DNA of 64,000 nt from Labrys monachus (GCF_030814655.1 NZ_JAUSVK010000001.1:6455001-6519000); one strand, 5' to 3'; counted from the stretch's first letter, positions 9,881 through 18,066 are shown. Translations and numbers: made by a program. Notes: generated by a model not told the origin, from the sequence alone.

Positions 9881-9923
9881 TTTGTCATTGCCGGGCCCGC
9901 CCCTGCAATCCAGGGGCGGGCAG
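9881..9923. repeat. REP-like palindrome downstream of the helicase gene
   Basis: A GTCATTGCCGGGC head is followed by a perfect 10-bp stem (CCCGCCCCTG, 5-base loop, CAGGGGCGGG) at 9896-9920. There is no T run, so it reads as a dispersed extragenic palindrome rather than a classical terminator. It separates the convergent helicase and aldo/keto reductase genes and may serve both as a transcript end. Confidence 0.6.
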
Positions 9924-9942
9924 GGCGCGATCAGGGCCCGCT

Positions 9943-10983
9943 CTACCAGCGGGTCGGCTTGGGGTTGCGCTCGTCGAAGTCCATCTGGTGCCAATAGGGA
10001 TAGACCGGCTGGCGGCGGCTGGCGGCATCGAGCCGGGCGACCTGGTCCGCCGTCAGGCTCCAGCCCAGGGCGCCGAGATTGGCGCGCAGCTGCGCCTCGT
10101 TGCGGGCGCCGACGACGATGTTGGCCACCGTCGGCCGGCCGAGCAGCCAGTTGAGCGCCACCTGCGGCACGGTCTTGCCGGTCTCCTGCGCGACCGCGTC
10201 CAGCACGTCCACCACGGTGTAGAGCAGCTCCTCGTCGACCTGCGGGCCGCCGGCGGCGCCGCCCGAGGCGATGCGCCCGCTCTGGTCGGGCTGGCCGCGC
10301 CGGATCTTGCCGGTGAGGCGGCCCCAGCCGAGCGGGCTCCACACCATCAGGCCGACGCCCTGGTCGAGGCCGAGCGGCATCAGCTCCCATTCATAATCGC
10401 GCCCGACCAGCGAATAATAGCCCTGATAGGCGACATAGCGGGCGAGGCCGTATTTCTCCGAGGTCGCCAGCGCCTTCATCAGGTGCCAGCCGGAGAAGTT
10501 GGAGGCGCCGATATAGCCGATCTTGCCGGACGTCACGAGGTCGTCCAGCGCGCGCAGCGTCTCCTCCACCGGCGTCGTCGCGTCGAAGCCGTGCATGAAA
10601 TAGAGGTCGATATGGTCGGTGCCGAGCCGCTTCAGGCTCGCCTCGCAGGCGCGGATGAGGTGGAAGCGCGACGAGCCGACGCCGTTCGGCCCCTCGGCGC
10701 TGCGGAAGGTCGCCTTGGTGGAGATCAAGGCCTTGTCGCGCCGGCCCTTCAGCGCCGCACCGAGCACCTGCTCGGAGCCGCCGGCCGAATAGACGTCCGC
10801 CGTGTCGAAGAAATTGACGCCCGCCTCCAGGCAGATGTCGACGAGCCGCGTCGCCTCCTCGATCCCGGTGCCGCCCCATTTGTCGAAGAATTCATTGCCG
10901 CCGGCGAAGGTGGCGGTGCCGAAGCTGAGAACCGGCACCTTGAGGCCCGAGCGCCCGAGCTGGCGATATTGCATGTCAGTCAT
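9943..10983 (-). CDS. Aldo/keto reductase
   Basis: 346 residues, cytoplasmic, a (beta/alpha)8 NADPH-dependent carbonyl reductase. The catalytic tetrad is visible: Asp and Tyr in FFDTADVYSAG, Lys in LISTKATF and His in YFMHGFD. The C-terminal cofactor-binding segment (NIVVGARNEAQLRANL) is present. Closest in type to the AKR families that include YajO/IolS-like proteins; the substrate is unknown. The start MTDMQY is 2 bases after the stop of the ArsR-type gene, so the two form one operon and the reductase is probably under that regulator. An in-frame ATG three codons later is an alternative start. Confidence 0.9.
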   Translation of the reverse strand: MTDMQYRQLGRSGLKVPVLSFGTATFAGGNEFFDKWGGTGIEEATRLVDICLEAGVNFFDTADVYSAGGSEQVLGAALKGRRDKALISTKATFRSAEGPNGVGSSRFHLIRACEASLKRLGTDHIDLYFMHGFDATTPVEETLRALDDLVTSGKIGYIGASNFSGWHLMKALATSEKYGLARYVAYQGYYSLVGRDYEWELMPLGLDQGVGLMVWSPLGWGRLTGKIRRGQPDQSGRIASGGAAGGPQVDEELLYTVVDVLDAVAQETGKTVPQVALNWLLGRPTVANIVVGARNEAQLRANLGALGWSLTADQVARLDAASRRQPVYPYWHQMDFDERNPKPTRW

Positions 10984-10985
10984 TC

Positions 10986-11294
10986 CTATGCTCCGGATTG
11001 GTTGAGGATGGCGGCGAGCAGGCCGGGAAAACGGCCCTCGATCTCCTCGCGGCGGACGACGTTGACCACCTCCACCCCGCGCTTCTCGGAGCGGATCAGC
11101 CCGCTTTCGCGCAGGATGCGATGGTGATGCGAGACGGTGGAAGGCGGCATGTCGGCGCAGCAGCGGCTGCAATTCATGCCGCCTTCCACCATCAGCTTGC
11201 GCACGATGGCACGCCGCGCCGGATCGGCCAGCGCATGGAGCACCCCGTCGAGCGTGATGTCGCCGGCGGCCGGATGGAGAAAGACTCGCGCCAT
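10986..11294 (-). CDS. ArsR-family winged-helix repressor with a Cys cluster
   Basis: 102 residues. The ArsR/SmtB fold is seen in LADPARRAIVRKLM (helices 1-2), the recognition helix PPSTVSHHHRILRESGLI and the beta wing (SEKRGVEVVNV). A cluster of three cysteines (NCSRCC) lies just before the recognition helix. In classical ArsR proteins the metalloid-binding cysteines lie in a comparable place, so thiol or metal sensing is possible. It is the first gene of a two-gene operon with the aldo/keto reductase. The 174 bases upstream hold the shared promoter region. DNA binding is confident; the inducer is inferred. Confidence 0.9.
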   Translation of the reverse strand: MARVFLHPAAGDITLDGVLHALADPARRAIVRKLMVEGGMNCSRCCADMPPSTVSHHHRILRESGLIRSEKRGVEVVNVVRREEIEGRFPGLLAAILNQSGA

Positions 11295-11468
11295 GCCGCG
11301 GTTATGGCAGGAAATTTCGGCGTTTCAAGAGTATTGAAATAGGGGGGCGTCGCGAATGCGTGTGCCCTTCGCTCGCTGCGAAGCGCCAGGCCAGCCCTGG
11401 AGCGGAAAGCGACTTTCCCAACTTCAGTTTCGGCCCTGCCATCCGCCACCGGCTGTGTCTGGGCGCCG

Positions 11469-12689
11469 CTACAGCCAGGGCGGCAGTTCGAACGCTGCGT
11501 CGGCGAACGGCTCCGGTGCGATGAGTGCCGGCGGATCTTCCGGTTCGCGCAGCTGGTAGAACAGATGGGGAAGGCCCAGAGAGGGATCGCGGGTGGCGTC
11601 GGGATAGGGAACGGCCGCCTGCCATTTCGGATGGTAGCGGACGGTGCCCGCGACGCTGCGATAGGGCAGGTTGAGCAGGACCTTCGCAATGCGGCGGTTG
11701 ATGGCGAACGCGCCCGGTCCGCCGGTGCCGCCCGCGACGGAAGCGGCGATGGCGTAATGGTGCATGGACGAATAGGGCTGGCAGCCGATCTCCGGCGTCG
11801 TGTGCGGGCCGAATTTCGCCTTGTAGGTCTGCGCGAAGTGCCGGCCCATCTCGTCGCGCGGCAGGCCGATGACGGTGCCGACGATGGCGCCTCGCCCCTT
11901 GTCGCCGACGATGTTGGAGAAGGTGCGGTGAAGCGCGCCATATTGCAGGTAGACGAGGCAGGACATCGGCGCCTCCATGAACTGCAGATGGAATTTGGCG
12001 AGATCGCCGGCATGGAACTGCGTGACGGCCAGCACGGCCGGGTCGTGCCGGCGGACCTCCTCGATGATCGGGCGCCAGTCATTCACCATGGTACGGATGA
12101 TTCGCGGCGGGAAGGGCAGTTGCCATCCGAATTCGGACGAGGCCGAGGCCATCGCATTGGCGATGACGATACTGTAGGGCTTGGGTCCCGAAAGGATGGC
12201 GATCCTGCGGTTGTGCGGCTTCCACTGGCCGCTCTCGCTCAGCCAGGAGAGGAATTTGATGAAGCCCTGGCCATACCAATATTCCGCCGGGTCTCCCATG
12301 AAGCAGCCGAAATAGCGGTCCGGATCGCTGGCGACCGTGTCGTGGTGCTGGAGAAGGGTGTTGTGATGGATGTAGATCACACCGGCATCGGCGATCGGCT
12401 CATATTCGGAATTCTGGGGCCCGATATTGTAGCCGTTGATGATGGCGTGGACCCGGTGCTCGCGGATGAGAATGCGCGCCGCGCGGACCACTTCTTCGGC
12501 CGTCTGCCGGCCGGAATCGATGAAGACCGGCCTGAGGGGGCGTCCCAGAATGCCGCCCTCCGCATTGATCTCGTCCACCGCGAGTGTCAGCCCGTTGCGG
12601 AATTCGCGGCCGTCATTGGCCGACGTGCCCGAGAGCGGAACCATGCTTCCGATCGGGATGGGCTCCTGCGTCGTCGAGGCCTCGGTCAT
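11469..12689 (-). CDS. Urea/amide-type periplasmic-binding-fold protein without signal peptide (probable cytosolic sensor)
   Basis: 406 residues of the type I binding-protein fold used by urea, amide and branched-chain amino-acid receptors. The protein starts MTEASTTQEPIPIGSMVPLSG, going straight into the first beta strand, with no Sec or Tat signal. Shared islands with the exported receptor encoded at 15279 (WKPxNxR, VNDWxPxI, LVYLQYG) show that they are paralogues. Its ATG overlaps the kinase stop as ATGA, so it is translated with the kinase. Known precedent: AmiC of Pseudomonas, a cytosolic amide sensor of this fold. I infer it reports internal amide to the adjacent soluble kinase. It could instead be a receptor whose signal was lost. 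Confidence 0.85.
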   Translation of the reverse strand: MTEASTTQEPIPIGSMVPLSGTSANDGREFRNGLTLAVDEINAEGGILGRPLRPVFIDSGRQTAEEVVRAARILIREHRVHAIINGYNIGPQNSEYEPIADAGVIYIHHNTLLQHHDTVASDPDRYFGCFMGDPAEYWYGQGFIKFLSWLSESGQWKPHNRRIAILSGPKPYSIVIANAMASASSEFGWQLPFPPRIIRTMVNDWRPIIEEVRRHDPAVLAVTQFHAGDLAKFHLQFMEAPMSCLVYLQYGALHRTFSNIVGDKGRGAIVGTVIGLPRDEMGRHFAQTYKAKFGPHTTPEIGCQPYSSMHHYAIAASVAGGTGGPGAFAINRRIAKVLLNLPYRSVAGTVRYHPKWQAAVPYPDATRDPSLGLPHLFYQLREPEDPPALIAPEPFADAAFELPPWL

Positions 12690-14242
12690 GATAGTTCCGG
12701 CACCAGTTCGGGCTCGAAAAGCAGATTGTGCATGACGACGCGCAGGCCCGAAGGGCTGACGGGCTTGATCAGGACAGGAAAGCCCTGTCCGCGGATGGAC
12801 GCAATCAGGTCCGGCGAGGTGTCGGCGGTGACCACGACGGCGGGGCACGGCAGTTCGAGCACGTCGTTGATCTGGTTGACGGCGTCGGTTCCCTGCACGC
12901 CGCCTCTCAGGCGGTAATCCGTGATGATGATGTCCGGCCGGCCCGCCAGGCCGGCGACGCGGGCCGCGATGTCGTCGAACACCTCGAGGGTCAGCACTTC
13001 GATTCCCCATCGCTCGAGGAGCGTGGTGAGGGCGTTGCGCAGATGGACGTCGTCCTCCAGCACGAGGCATGCGAGCCCGGCAAATTCCCCGCCGATCCTT
13101 TCGTTGATCTCCTGCACGCCGACGGTGCTGTGCCAGACATTGCCGATGGGCACGTCGATGGCGAACAGCGAGCCCATCCCCGGCCGGCTGTCGACGAGGA
13201 TGGGATGGCCCAGCACATGCGCGAGCCGCTTGGCGATGTTCAGCCCCAGGCCGAGGCTGTGCTTGCGATAGTCCTGCTGCTCGGCGATGCGGAAGAATTC
13301 GTCGAAGATCGCCTCGTGAAATTCCTTCGGGATGCCGCATCCGGTATCGTAGACCCCGATGCGCAGCAGGTGTCCGCGCCGCCGGCAGCCAACGAGCACG
13401 CGCCCCACCTCGGTGTAGCGCAGGGCATTGCCGAGGAAATTGCCGAGGACGCGCTCGAGCAGCACGCGATCGCTCTTCACCGCGGCCTTCGAAGGAAGGA
13501 TGCGCAGATCGAGGCCCTTCTCGCGGGCCTGGTGATCATATTGCACCCGCAGCCGTTCCAGCACCGAGGCCAGCTGGAACGTGGTGACATTGGCCTCGAC
13601 CTTTCCGGCGTCGAGCTGGCCGATGTTCAGCAGGGCGCCCAGAAGGTCCTCCATGATGGCGACCGACACGTCCATCGCATGGAGCGCCTGGCTGCGCTCC
13701 GCCTCGTTCGTCGAGGCGATGCAGCTGTAGATCAGGATCTTGAGGGACGCGAGCGGCTGGCGCAGATCATGGTTCGCTGCGCGCAGGAATCGCGATTTGG
13801 TCTGGTCCGCGGTCACCGCAGAGTCGCGGGCCCGTTCCAGGGCGCGGGCATTGCGCGTGGCGTCCGTCGCGTCGAGGCAGAGCGTGACCGTGCCGCCGCC
13901 GCGCGACGGCGAGCCCACGATGCGGCACACGGTGCCGTCGGAAAAGACCATCGTCCGGCCGGAGAGGATATCGAGGCGGCCGGCATCGGCAGGCTCGCCG
14001 CCCGCTTGGCTGGACTGCACGAGCAGGCCGGACTGCTCCACCAGGTCGAGGAACTGGCGCTGACCGATGCCCGCGGGAATCGACCCGGCGAAACAGTTGA
14101 ACAGCCGCGCGAAGGCCGGATTGCAGGTGAGGAGCGTGCCGTCCGGCGACCAGAGGGCGGCGCCATGGGCGAGGCCCATGAACGCTTCGGCATCATGAGC
14201 GAGATGCTGGGGTCCTGCTTGCTCCTCGCCGGGCTGTTCCAT
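12686..14242 (-). CDS. Soluble PAS hybrid histidine kinase (PAS-HisKA-HATPase-REC)
   Basis: 518 residues from MEQPGEE. Order: a PAS-like domain (about 20-140; MGLAHGAALWSPDG), HisKA with the phospho-acceptor His in NHDLRQPLASL, HATPase_c with the N box NFLGNALRYT and G1 box YDTGCGIP, then a receiver domain with the phospho-Asp in IIITDYRLRGG and the conserved Lys in VLIKPVS. No membrane segment is present, so it acts in the cytoplasm. An upstream TTG (14329) would extend it inside the preceding regulator gene; the ATG at 14242 already overlaps that gene by 50 bases. The co-translated binding-fold protein downstream is the likely sensory partner. Target: the LuxR-type regulator upstream (inferred). 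Confidence 0.88.
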   Translation of the reverse strand: MEQPGEEQAGPQHLAHDAEAFMGLAHGAALWSPDGTLLTCNPAFARLFNCFAGSIPAGIGQRQFLDLVEQSGLLVQSSQAGGEPADAGRLDILSGRTMVFSDGTVCRIVGSPSRGGGTVTLCLDATDATRNARALERARDSAVTADQTKSRFLRAANHDLRQPLASLKILIYSCIASTNEAERSQALHAMDVSVAIMEDLLGALLNIGQLDAGKVEANVTTFQLASVLERLRVQYDHQAREKGLDLRILPSKAAVKSDRVLLERVLGNFLGNALRYTEVGRVLVGCRRRGHLLRIGVYDTGCGIPKEFHEAIFDEFFRIAEQQDYRKHSLGLGLNIAKRLAHVLGHPILVDSRPGMGSLFAIDVPIGNVWHSTVGVQEINERIGGEFAGLACLVLEDDVHLRNALTTLLERWGIEVLTLEVFDDIAARVAGLAGRPDIIITDYRLRGGVQGTDAVNQINDVLELPCPAVVVTADTSPDLIASIRGQGFPVLIKPVSPSGLRVVMHNLLFEPELVPELS

Positions 14243-14957
14243 CGGAATCACTGCTCGCCGCCTGTGCGTCCAACGCCGTCTCATTTTCGACCGCAAATCG
14301 AATAGCGCTTTCTCTAGTGCTGACGTCAAGCTTTTTCATGGCATTGCCCAGATGTACGCGGACGGTCTGGCGGCTGATGTCAAGCGCTTCAGCTATATCG
14401 AGAACCGAACTTCCACGCCCGAGCAGGCCGAGGATTCGGCTCTCGCGCGGCGTCAGGGACGAGAGCCGCGCGTCTGCGCCGGCTATCGGCCTGGCGTCCG
14501 CATGGGTGTCGTCCGGCCTGGCGCGGGCGATGATCTCGCGCGGGAAGGAAACGCCGCCGGCGACGACCAGTTCGAGGGCCCGCTTGATCTCGTCGGCATT
14601 CGCCGATTTCGGGATGTAGCCGATCACGCCGTGCTGGATGGCGCGCAGGACATAGTCGGGATCCTCATGGATCGAGACGATGACGACAGGCACGGCGGGA
14701 TGCTTCCGGCGGATGACGCGCAGCCCGTCGAACTCGCTGAACCCGGGCATGACCAGGTCGAACAGAAGCAGATTGATGTCCGGATTGCTCTCGAGCATCT
14801 GCAGCGCTTCCTGAAACGTCGCTGCCTCGACGGTGCGGACGTCGGCTTGGAGGCTCGTGGCAACCTGCCTGAGCGATTCCCGCACGACCCAGTGGTCGTC
14901 GGCGATGAGGATCGTCAGGTCGGTGGCCCTTGCAGCGGTCGATTCGGAGGCAGTCAT
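14193..14957 (-). CDS. NarL/LuxR-type response regulator of the amide locus
   Basis: 254 residues. An N-terminal receiver holds the acidic pair in LIADDHWVVRE, the phospho-Asp in LLFDLVMPG and the Lys in GYIPKSA. A C-terminal GerE/LuxR helix-turn-helix follows: LTPRESRILGLLGRGSS, then ALDISRQTVRVHLGNAMKKL. It leads a three-gene minus-strand operon with the hybrid kinase and the binding-fold sensor, divergent from the transporter/DMFase operon. In Paracoccus a LuxR-type protein (DmfR) is reported to control dmfA1A2, which fits the location here. Start chosen at MTASES; an in-frame ATG at 15005 adds 16 residues unlike a receiver. A DNA target at 15109-15125 is proposed. Confidence 0.88.
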   Translation of the reverse strand: MTASESTAARATDLTILIADDHWVVRESLRQVATSLQADVRTVEAATFQEALQMLESNPDINLLLFDLVMPGFSEFDGLRVIRRKHPAVPVVIVSIHEDPDYVLRAIQHGVIGYIPKSANADEIKRALELVVAGGVSFPREIIARARPDDTHADARPIAGADARLSSLTPRESRILGLLGRGSSVLDIAEALDISRQTVRVHLGNAMKKLDVSTRESAIRFAVENETALDAQAASSDSDGTARRGASRTPASRS

Positions 14958-15108
14958 ACTGGTCTCATGGCAGACGTGCGCCGGGCGAAAAAGCTTCGCA
15001 GGCATACGCGCTTTCGCGGTCGTTTCTTCGCTTGAATGCCCAAACGGCAGTTCTCCATACCCGAGTGCCTAAAGCTTGACTATCCCCTGCCGAAAAAACC
15101 AGCACCGA

Positions 15109-15125
15109 AAGGACCCTGGGCCCTT
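15109..15125. promoter_or_regulatory. 17-bp palindrome, candidate operator
   Basis: AAGGACCC-T-GGGCCCTT is an 8-1-8 inverted repeat with one mismatched pair. It ends 11 bases before a TTGACA hexamer, which is where an activator site would lie. NarL-type dimers bind inverted repeats of about this size. Assignment to the neighbouring regulator is inference. Confidence 0.45.
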
Positions 15126-15136
15126 CCCTTTGCCTA

Positions 15137-15166
15137 TTGACATTAGAGAAAAAGGATTGCTACGTC
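15137..15166 (+). promoter_or_regulatory. Candidate sigma-70 promoter of the uptake operon
   Basis: TTGACA at 15137-15142, then an 18-base spacer and TACGTC at 15161-15166. The -35 box is perfect; the -10 box is poor, as expected for an activator-dependent promoter. It lies about 110 bases before the receptor start codon. Confidence 0.4.
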
Positions 15167-15278
15167 TAGATATAAGAACAGAACATTCAGTCCAGATGTC
15201 GTGTTAAATGTCTATAAAAAGCAATCGCTCGACCGCCGCCCTTGATGGCGGCGGCAGGCGAACCAGACGAGGGTGAAC

Positions 15279-16613
15279 ATGAACAATCCAGACCAAGCCG
15301 CCGCAGATCAAGCCGCCGCAGACCGGGGCGGCGTCACGCGGCGCATGGCGTTCAAGGTTGCAGCCGGGGCGGCCGTGGCCGGCATCGCGGCGCCCGCGAT
15401 CGCCCAGGGCATGAAGGACAAGATCCTGATCGGGGTGCCGTCCTCGCTCTCCACGCCCTACGGCGTCGCCGACGATACCGATCATCTCAACGGCACGAAG
15501 CTGGCCATCGAAGAGATCAACGCGGCGGGCGGCGTTCTCGGACGCGAGCTCGACATCTTCGTTCCCGATGTCGACAAGCTCTCCCCGGAGAGCTGCAGGC
15601 AGGCGATCGCAGCCTGCATCGACAAGAAGGTCCTGGCGATCTCGAACTCGTTCCTGTTCGCGCCCATCCCGGCGCTCGACGAGTCCGCCAAGTACAAGTG
15701 CCCCTATCTGCAGGGAAACACCCAGCGTCAGGCGACGGAGGCCTACAAGGCCAACCCCGACAAATACAGCCATGTCCTGCAGACCGACCCTTCCGAGGTG
15801 AACTATGGCTGGACCTATCCCGTCTGGCTCAAGAAGATGGAGGAAACCGGTGTCTGGAAGCCGAAGAACAAGCGGGTCCACATCGTCTCCGAGCAGGTCG
15901 GCTACAATCAGACCATCCTCCGGGCGGCCAAGGAAGCACTCGCCAAGCACGGTTTCGAGCCACCCATCCTCACCGACATCCAATATCCGGTGAACGACTG
16001 GAGCCCGGTCATCCAGAAGCTCAAGGAAGCGGATGCCGGCGCGATCATGATCAATCACTGGGTCGCGTCGGAATTCGCGGCCTTCTGCAAGCAATTCGTC
16101 GCCGATCCGGTTCCGGGCGCGCTGGTCTACCTGCAATACGGCCCGTCGCAGCCGGAATTCCTCGAACTGGGCGGCAGCGCGACGGAGGGCTTCTGCTGGA
16201 GCACCGTCCTCGGCGTCTACGGGGACCAGCGCGGACAGGACTTCCGCAAGAAGTACACCGCCAGATATCCGGAGTTCGCCGGGAATATGGGCCTCGTCTA
16301 TACCGGCAACGGCTATGACATCGTCCAATATCTCAAGCTCGCCTGGGAGGCCACCAAGGCGCCCGAGGATTTTGCCGCCAACGTCAAGTGGATCCGCAAC
16401 AATCCCTATCGCGGCGTCTGCGGCCTCATGAACATGAACAACGCCTATCAGGAGGCAGTGCACTATCCCGACAACGGCTTCGGCAATCAGGCCACCGAAC
16501 TCGAAAAGGGGATGAGCCAGCTCTTCGTGCAGGTCCAGGACGGCCACCACAAGATCATCTGGCCGAACGAGATTGCGGAATCGACCCTCAAGGCGGCCCC
16601 CTGGTGGGCCTGA
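15279..16613 (+). CDS. Tat-exported urea/amide-type ABC substrate-binding protein
   Basis: 444 residues. A twin-arginine signal (TRRMAFKVAAG, then a hydrophobic run to PAIAQG near residue 42) targets the folded protein to the periplasm. The mature part is a type I binding protein of the urea/short-chain amide (UrtA/FmdD-like) group, with NGTKLAIEEINAAGGVLGREL at the first lobe and NDWSPVIQKL and ALVYLQYG further on. The ATG at 15279 follows GACGAGGG; a GTG two codons earlier is less likely. It heads an operon with two ATPases, two permeases and a DMFase-like enzyme, so its ligand is probably the enzyme's amide substrate. Urea itself is less likely because no urease gene is present. Confidence 0.92.
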   Translation: MNNPDQAAADQAAADRGGVTRRMAFKVAAGAAVAGIAAPAIAQGMKDKILIGVPSSLSTPYGVADDTDHLNGTKLAIEEINAAGGVLGRELDIFVPDVDKLSPESCRQAIAACIDKKVLAISNSFLFAPIPALDESAKYKCPYLQGNTQRQATEAYKANPDKYSHVLQTDPSEVNYGWTYPVWLKKMEETGVWKPKNKRVHIVSEQVGYNQTILRAAKEALAKHGFEPPILTDIQYPVNDWSPVIQKLKEADAGAIMINHWVASEFAAFCKQFVADPVPGALVYLQYGPSQPEFLELGGSATEGFCWSTVLGVYGDQRGQDFRKKYTARYPEFAGNMGLVYTGNGYDIVQYLKLAWEATKAPEDFAANVKWIRNNPYRGVCGLMNMNNAYQEAVHYPDNGFGNQATELEKGMSQLFVQVQDGHHKIIWPNEIAESTLKAAPWWA

Positions 16614-16615
16614 CC

Positions 16616-17332
16616 ATGGCGGAGCCGCTCTTCGACTGCCGGAATCTCGCGCTCGACCTCGGCGGGCGTGAGGTTCTGCGCAACATCGGTTTCTCCCTCC
16701 GGCCCGGCGAGGTCCTGGGCATCATCGGGCCGAACGGGGCCGGCAAGACGAGCCTGCTCGAGATCCTGTCGGGGCGCTACCGGCCCAAGACCGGCACCGT
16801 CCGGTTCAAGGGGCGCGACGTCACCGGGCTCCCGCTCTTCGAGCGCGCGCGCCTCGGGCTGGGGCGGACCTACCAGACACCGATCATCTGCGAGGACCTG
16901 ACGGTGGGGGAGACGTTCAAGGCCGCCCGGCAGGCCTATCGGCCCTATCTCACCCGCTTCGATGCGGAATACGGCGCGGCGCTGGTGAATTTCGTCGCCC
17001 CCTACGACACGCCGAACACCCGGCTCAAGACATTCGAACGGCGCAAGCTGCTGATGGCCAACCTCCTGATGCGCAAGCCCGAGCTGTTGCTGATGGACGA
17101 GCCCGCCGCCGGCCTCATCAACGCCGAGATCGACCAGATCGACCAGATCCTGCGCATGCTCTCCAAGGAGATGAATGTCGCGGTCGTCATCGTCGAGCAC
17201 CGCATGGAACTGCTCGCCTCCATCGCCGACCGGGTGATCGTGATGGATGCGGGCGACATCATCGCGGAAGGGCCGATGCAGGACGTCATCAACAGCCCGG
17301 CCGTTCGTGCCGCGTATTTCGAGGCGCATTGA
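16616..17332 (+). CDS. ABC ATPase, LivG/UrtD type, with degenerate signature motif
   Basis: 238 residues. Walker A is GPNGAGKTS (near residue 40), the Q-loop lies in GRTYQTPII, Walker B is LLLMDEPAAGL and the switch His is in VVIVEHRME. The ABC signature expected as LSGGQ (LAYGxQ in LivG) reads LKTFERRK, so the Ser/Gly that contact ATP across the dimer are missing. The partner ATPase downstream has a normal LSGGE. One of the two composite ATP sites of the heterodimer is therefore probably impaired, as in asymmetric ABC transporters. The start ATG lies 2 bases after the receptor stop. It is the cytoplasmic energy subunit of the uptake system. Confidence 0.92.
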   Translation: MAEPLFDCRNLALDLGGREVLRNIGFSLRPGEVLGIIGPNGAGKTSLLEILSGRYRPKTGTVRFKGRDVTGLPLFERARLGLGRTYQTPIICEDLTVGETFKAARQAYRPYLTRFDAEYGAALVNFVAPYDTPNTRLKTFERRKLLMANLLMRKPELLLMDEPAAGLINAEIDQIDQILRMLSKEMNVAVVIVEHRMELLASIADRVIVMDAGDIIAEGPMQDVINSPAVRAAYFEAH

Positions 17333-17345
17333 GCGGAGGGTGGAC

Positions 17346-18053
17346 ATGTCCGACATTCTGGTGATCGACGGCCTCTCAGCCGGCTACGGACCGCTGCGCG
17401 TCATCCATGATCTCGACCTCGTCATCCGGTCGGGCGAGCGGGTCGGCATCGTCGGGCTGAACGGCCATGGCAAGACCACGCTGCTCTATGCCATCGCCGG
17501 CCTCACGGGGTGGCAGCGGGGATCGATCCTCCTGAACGGCGAGGAGATCGGCCGCACACGCAGCCAGGGGGCGGGGCGCTATACCCACCAGATCGTCCGC
17601 AAGGGCCTGGCGATCATGCCGCAGGGCGACGAGATCTTCAACGGATTGACGGTCGAGGAACATCTGGACAGCGGCGCCTTCACCCGCGAGGCCTGGCGCG
17701 ACCGCAAGGCCCGCAAGGAACGCGTCCTCGATCTGTTCCCGCCCCTCCGGAAGCTGACGAGGACGGCGGTGGGGCGGCTGTCCGGCGGCGAGCGGCGCAT
17801 GGTGTCGATCGGGCGCGGCCTGATGACGGATGCAAAGCTCTATCTCGTCGATGAGCCGTCGCTCGGGCTGGCGCCCAAGATCGGCCAGAGCGTGATGGAA
17901 GCCCTGCTCGCGCTCGACCTCAAGGACAGCGCCATGTTCATCGCCGAACAGAACGTCGCCCTGCTCGAAGGGCGCGTGGACCGCGTCATCGGCATGCATG
18001 CCGGCAAGCTCAAGGGGGAGGCGTCCTCCTCCTTCAATCTCACCAAGGCATGA
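17346..18053 (+). CDS. ABC ATPase, LivF/UrtE type
   Basis: 235 residues with a complete ATPase set: Walker A GLNGHGKTT, Q-loop in MPQGDEIFNGLTVEEHL, signature LSGGERRM, Walker B LYLVDEPSLGLAPK and switch His replaced by Gln (FIAEQNVAL), which is usual in LivF proteins. GCGGAGGG precedes the ATG. Thirteen bases separate it from the first ATPase gene. It forms the heterodimeric motor with that protein for the two permeases that follow. The assignment to the HAAT (amino-acid/amide) ABC family is firm; the amide substrate is inferred from the operon. Confidence 0.93.
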   Translation: MSDILVIDGLSAGYGPLRVIHDLDLVIRSGERVGIVGLNGHGKTTLLYAIAGLTGWQRGSILLNGEEIGRTRSQGAGRYTHQIVRKGLAIMPQGDEIFNGLTVEEHLDSGAFTREAWRDRKARKERVLDLFPPLRKLTRTAVGRLSGGERRMVSIGRGLMTDAKLYLVDEPSLGLAPKIGQSVMEALLALDLKDSAMFIAEQNVALLEGRVDRVIGMHAGKLKGEASSSFNLTKA

Positions 18054-18066
18054 TTGGAAAGCCGAG

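Larger units (their letters stand above)
14958..15278. promoter_or_regulatory. Divergent regulatory region between sensor and transporter operons
   Basis: 321 bases without a gene, clearly more A/T-rich than the flanks. It separates the minus-strand regulator operon from the plus-strand uptake/DMFase operon and must hold both promoters. The palindrome and the TTGACA box listed separately lie in its middle. The last 40 bases contain the receptor gene's ribosome-binding site (GACGAGGG before the ATG at 15279). Confidence 0.7.

Noticed and set aside
3756-11294. A multi-gene defence island formed by the helicase, aldo/keto reductase and ArsR genes
   Set aside because: The reductase and regulator form their own opposite-strand operon behind a REP element, and no methylase, second effector or mobile gene is present.
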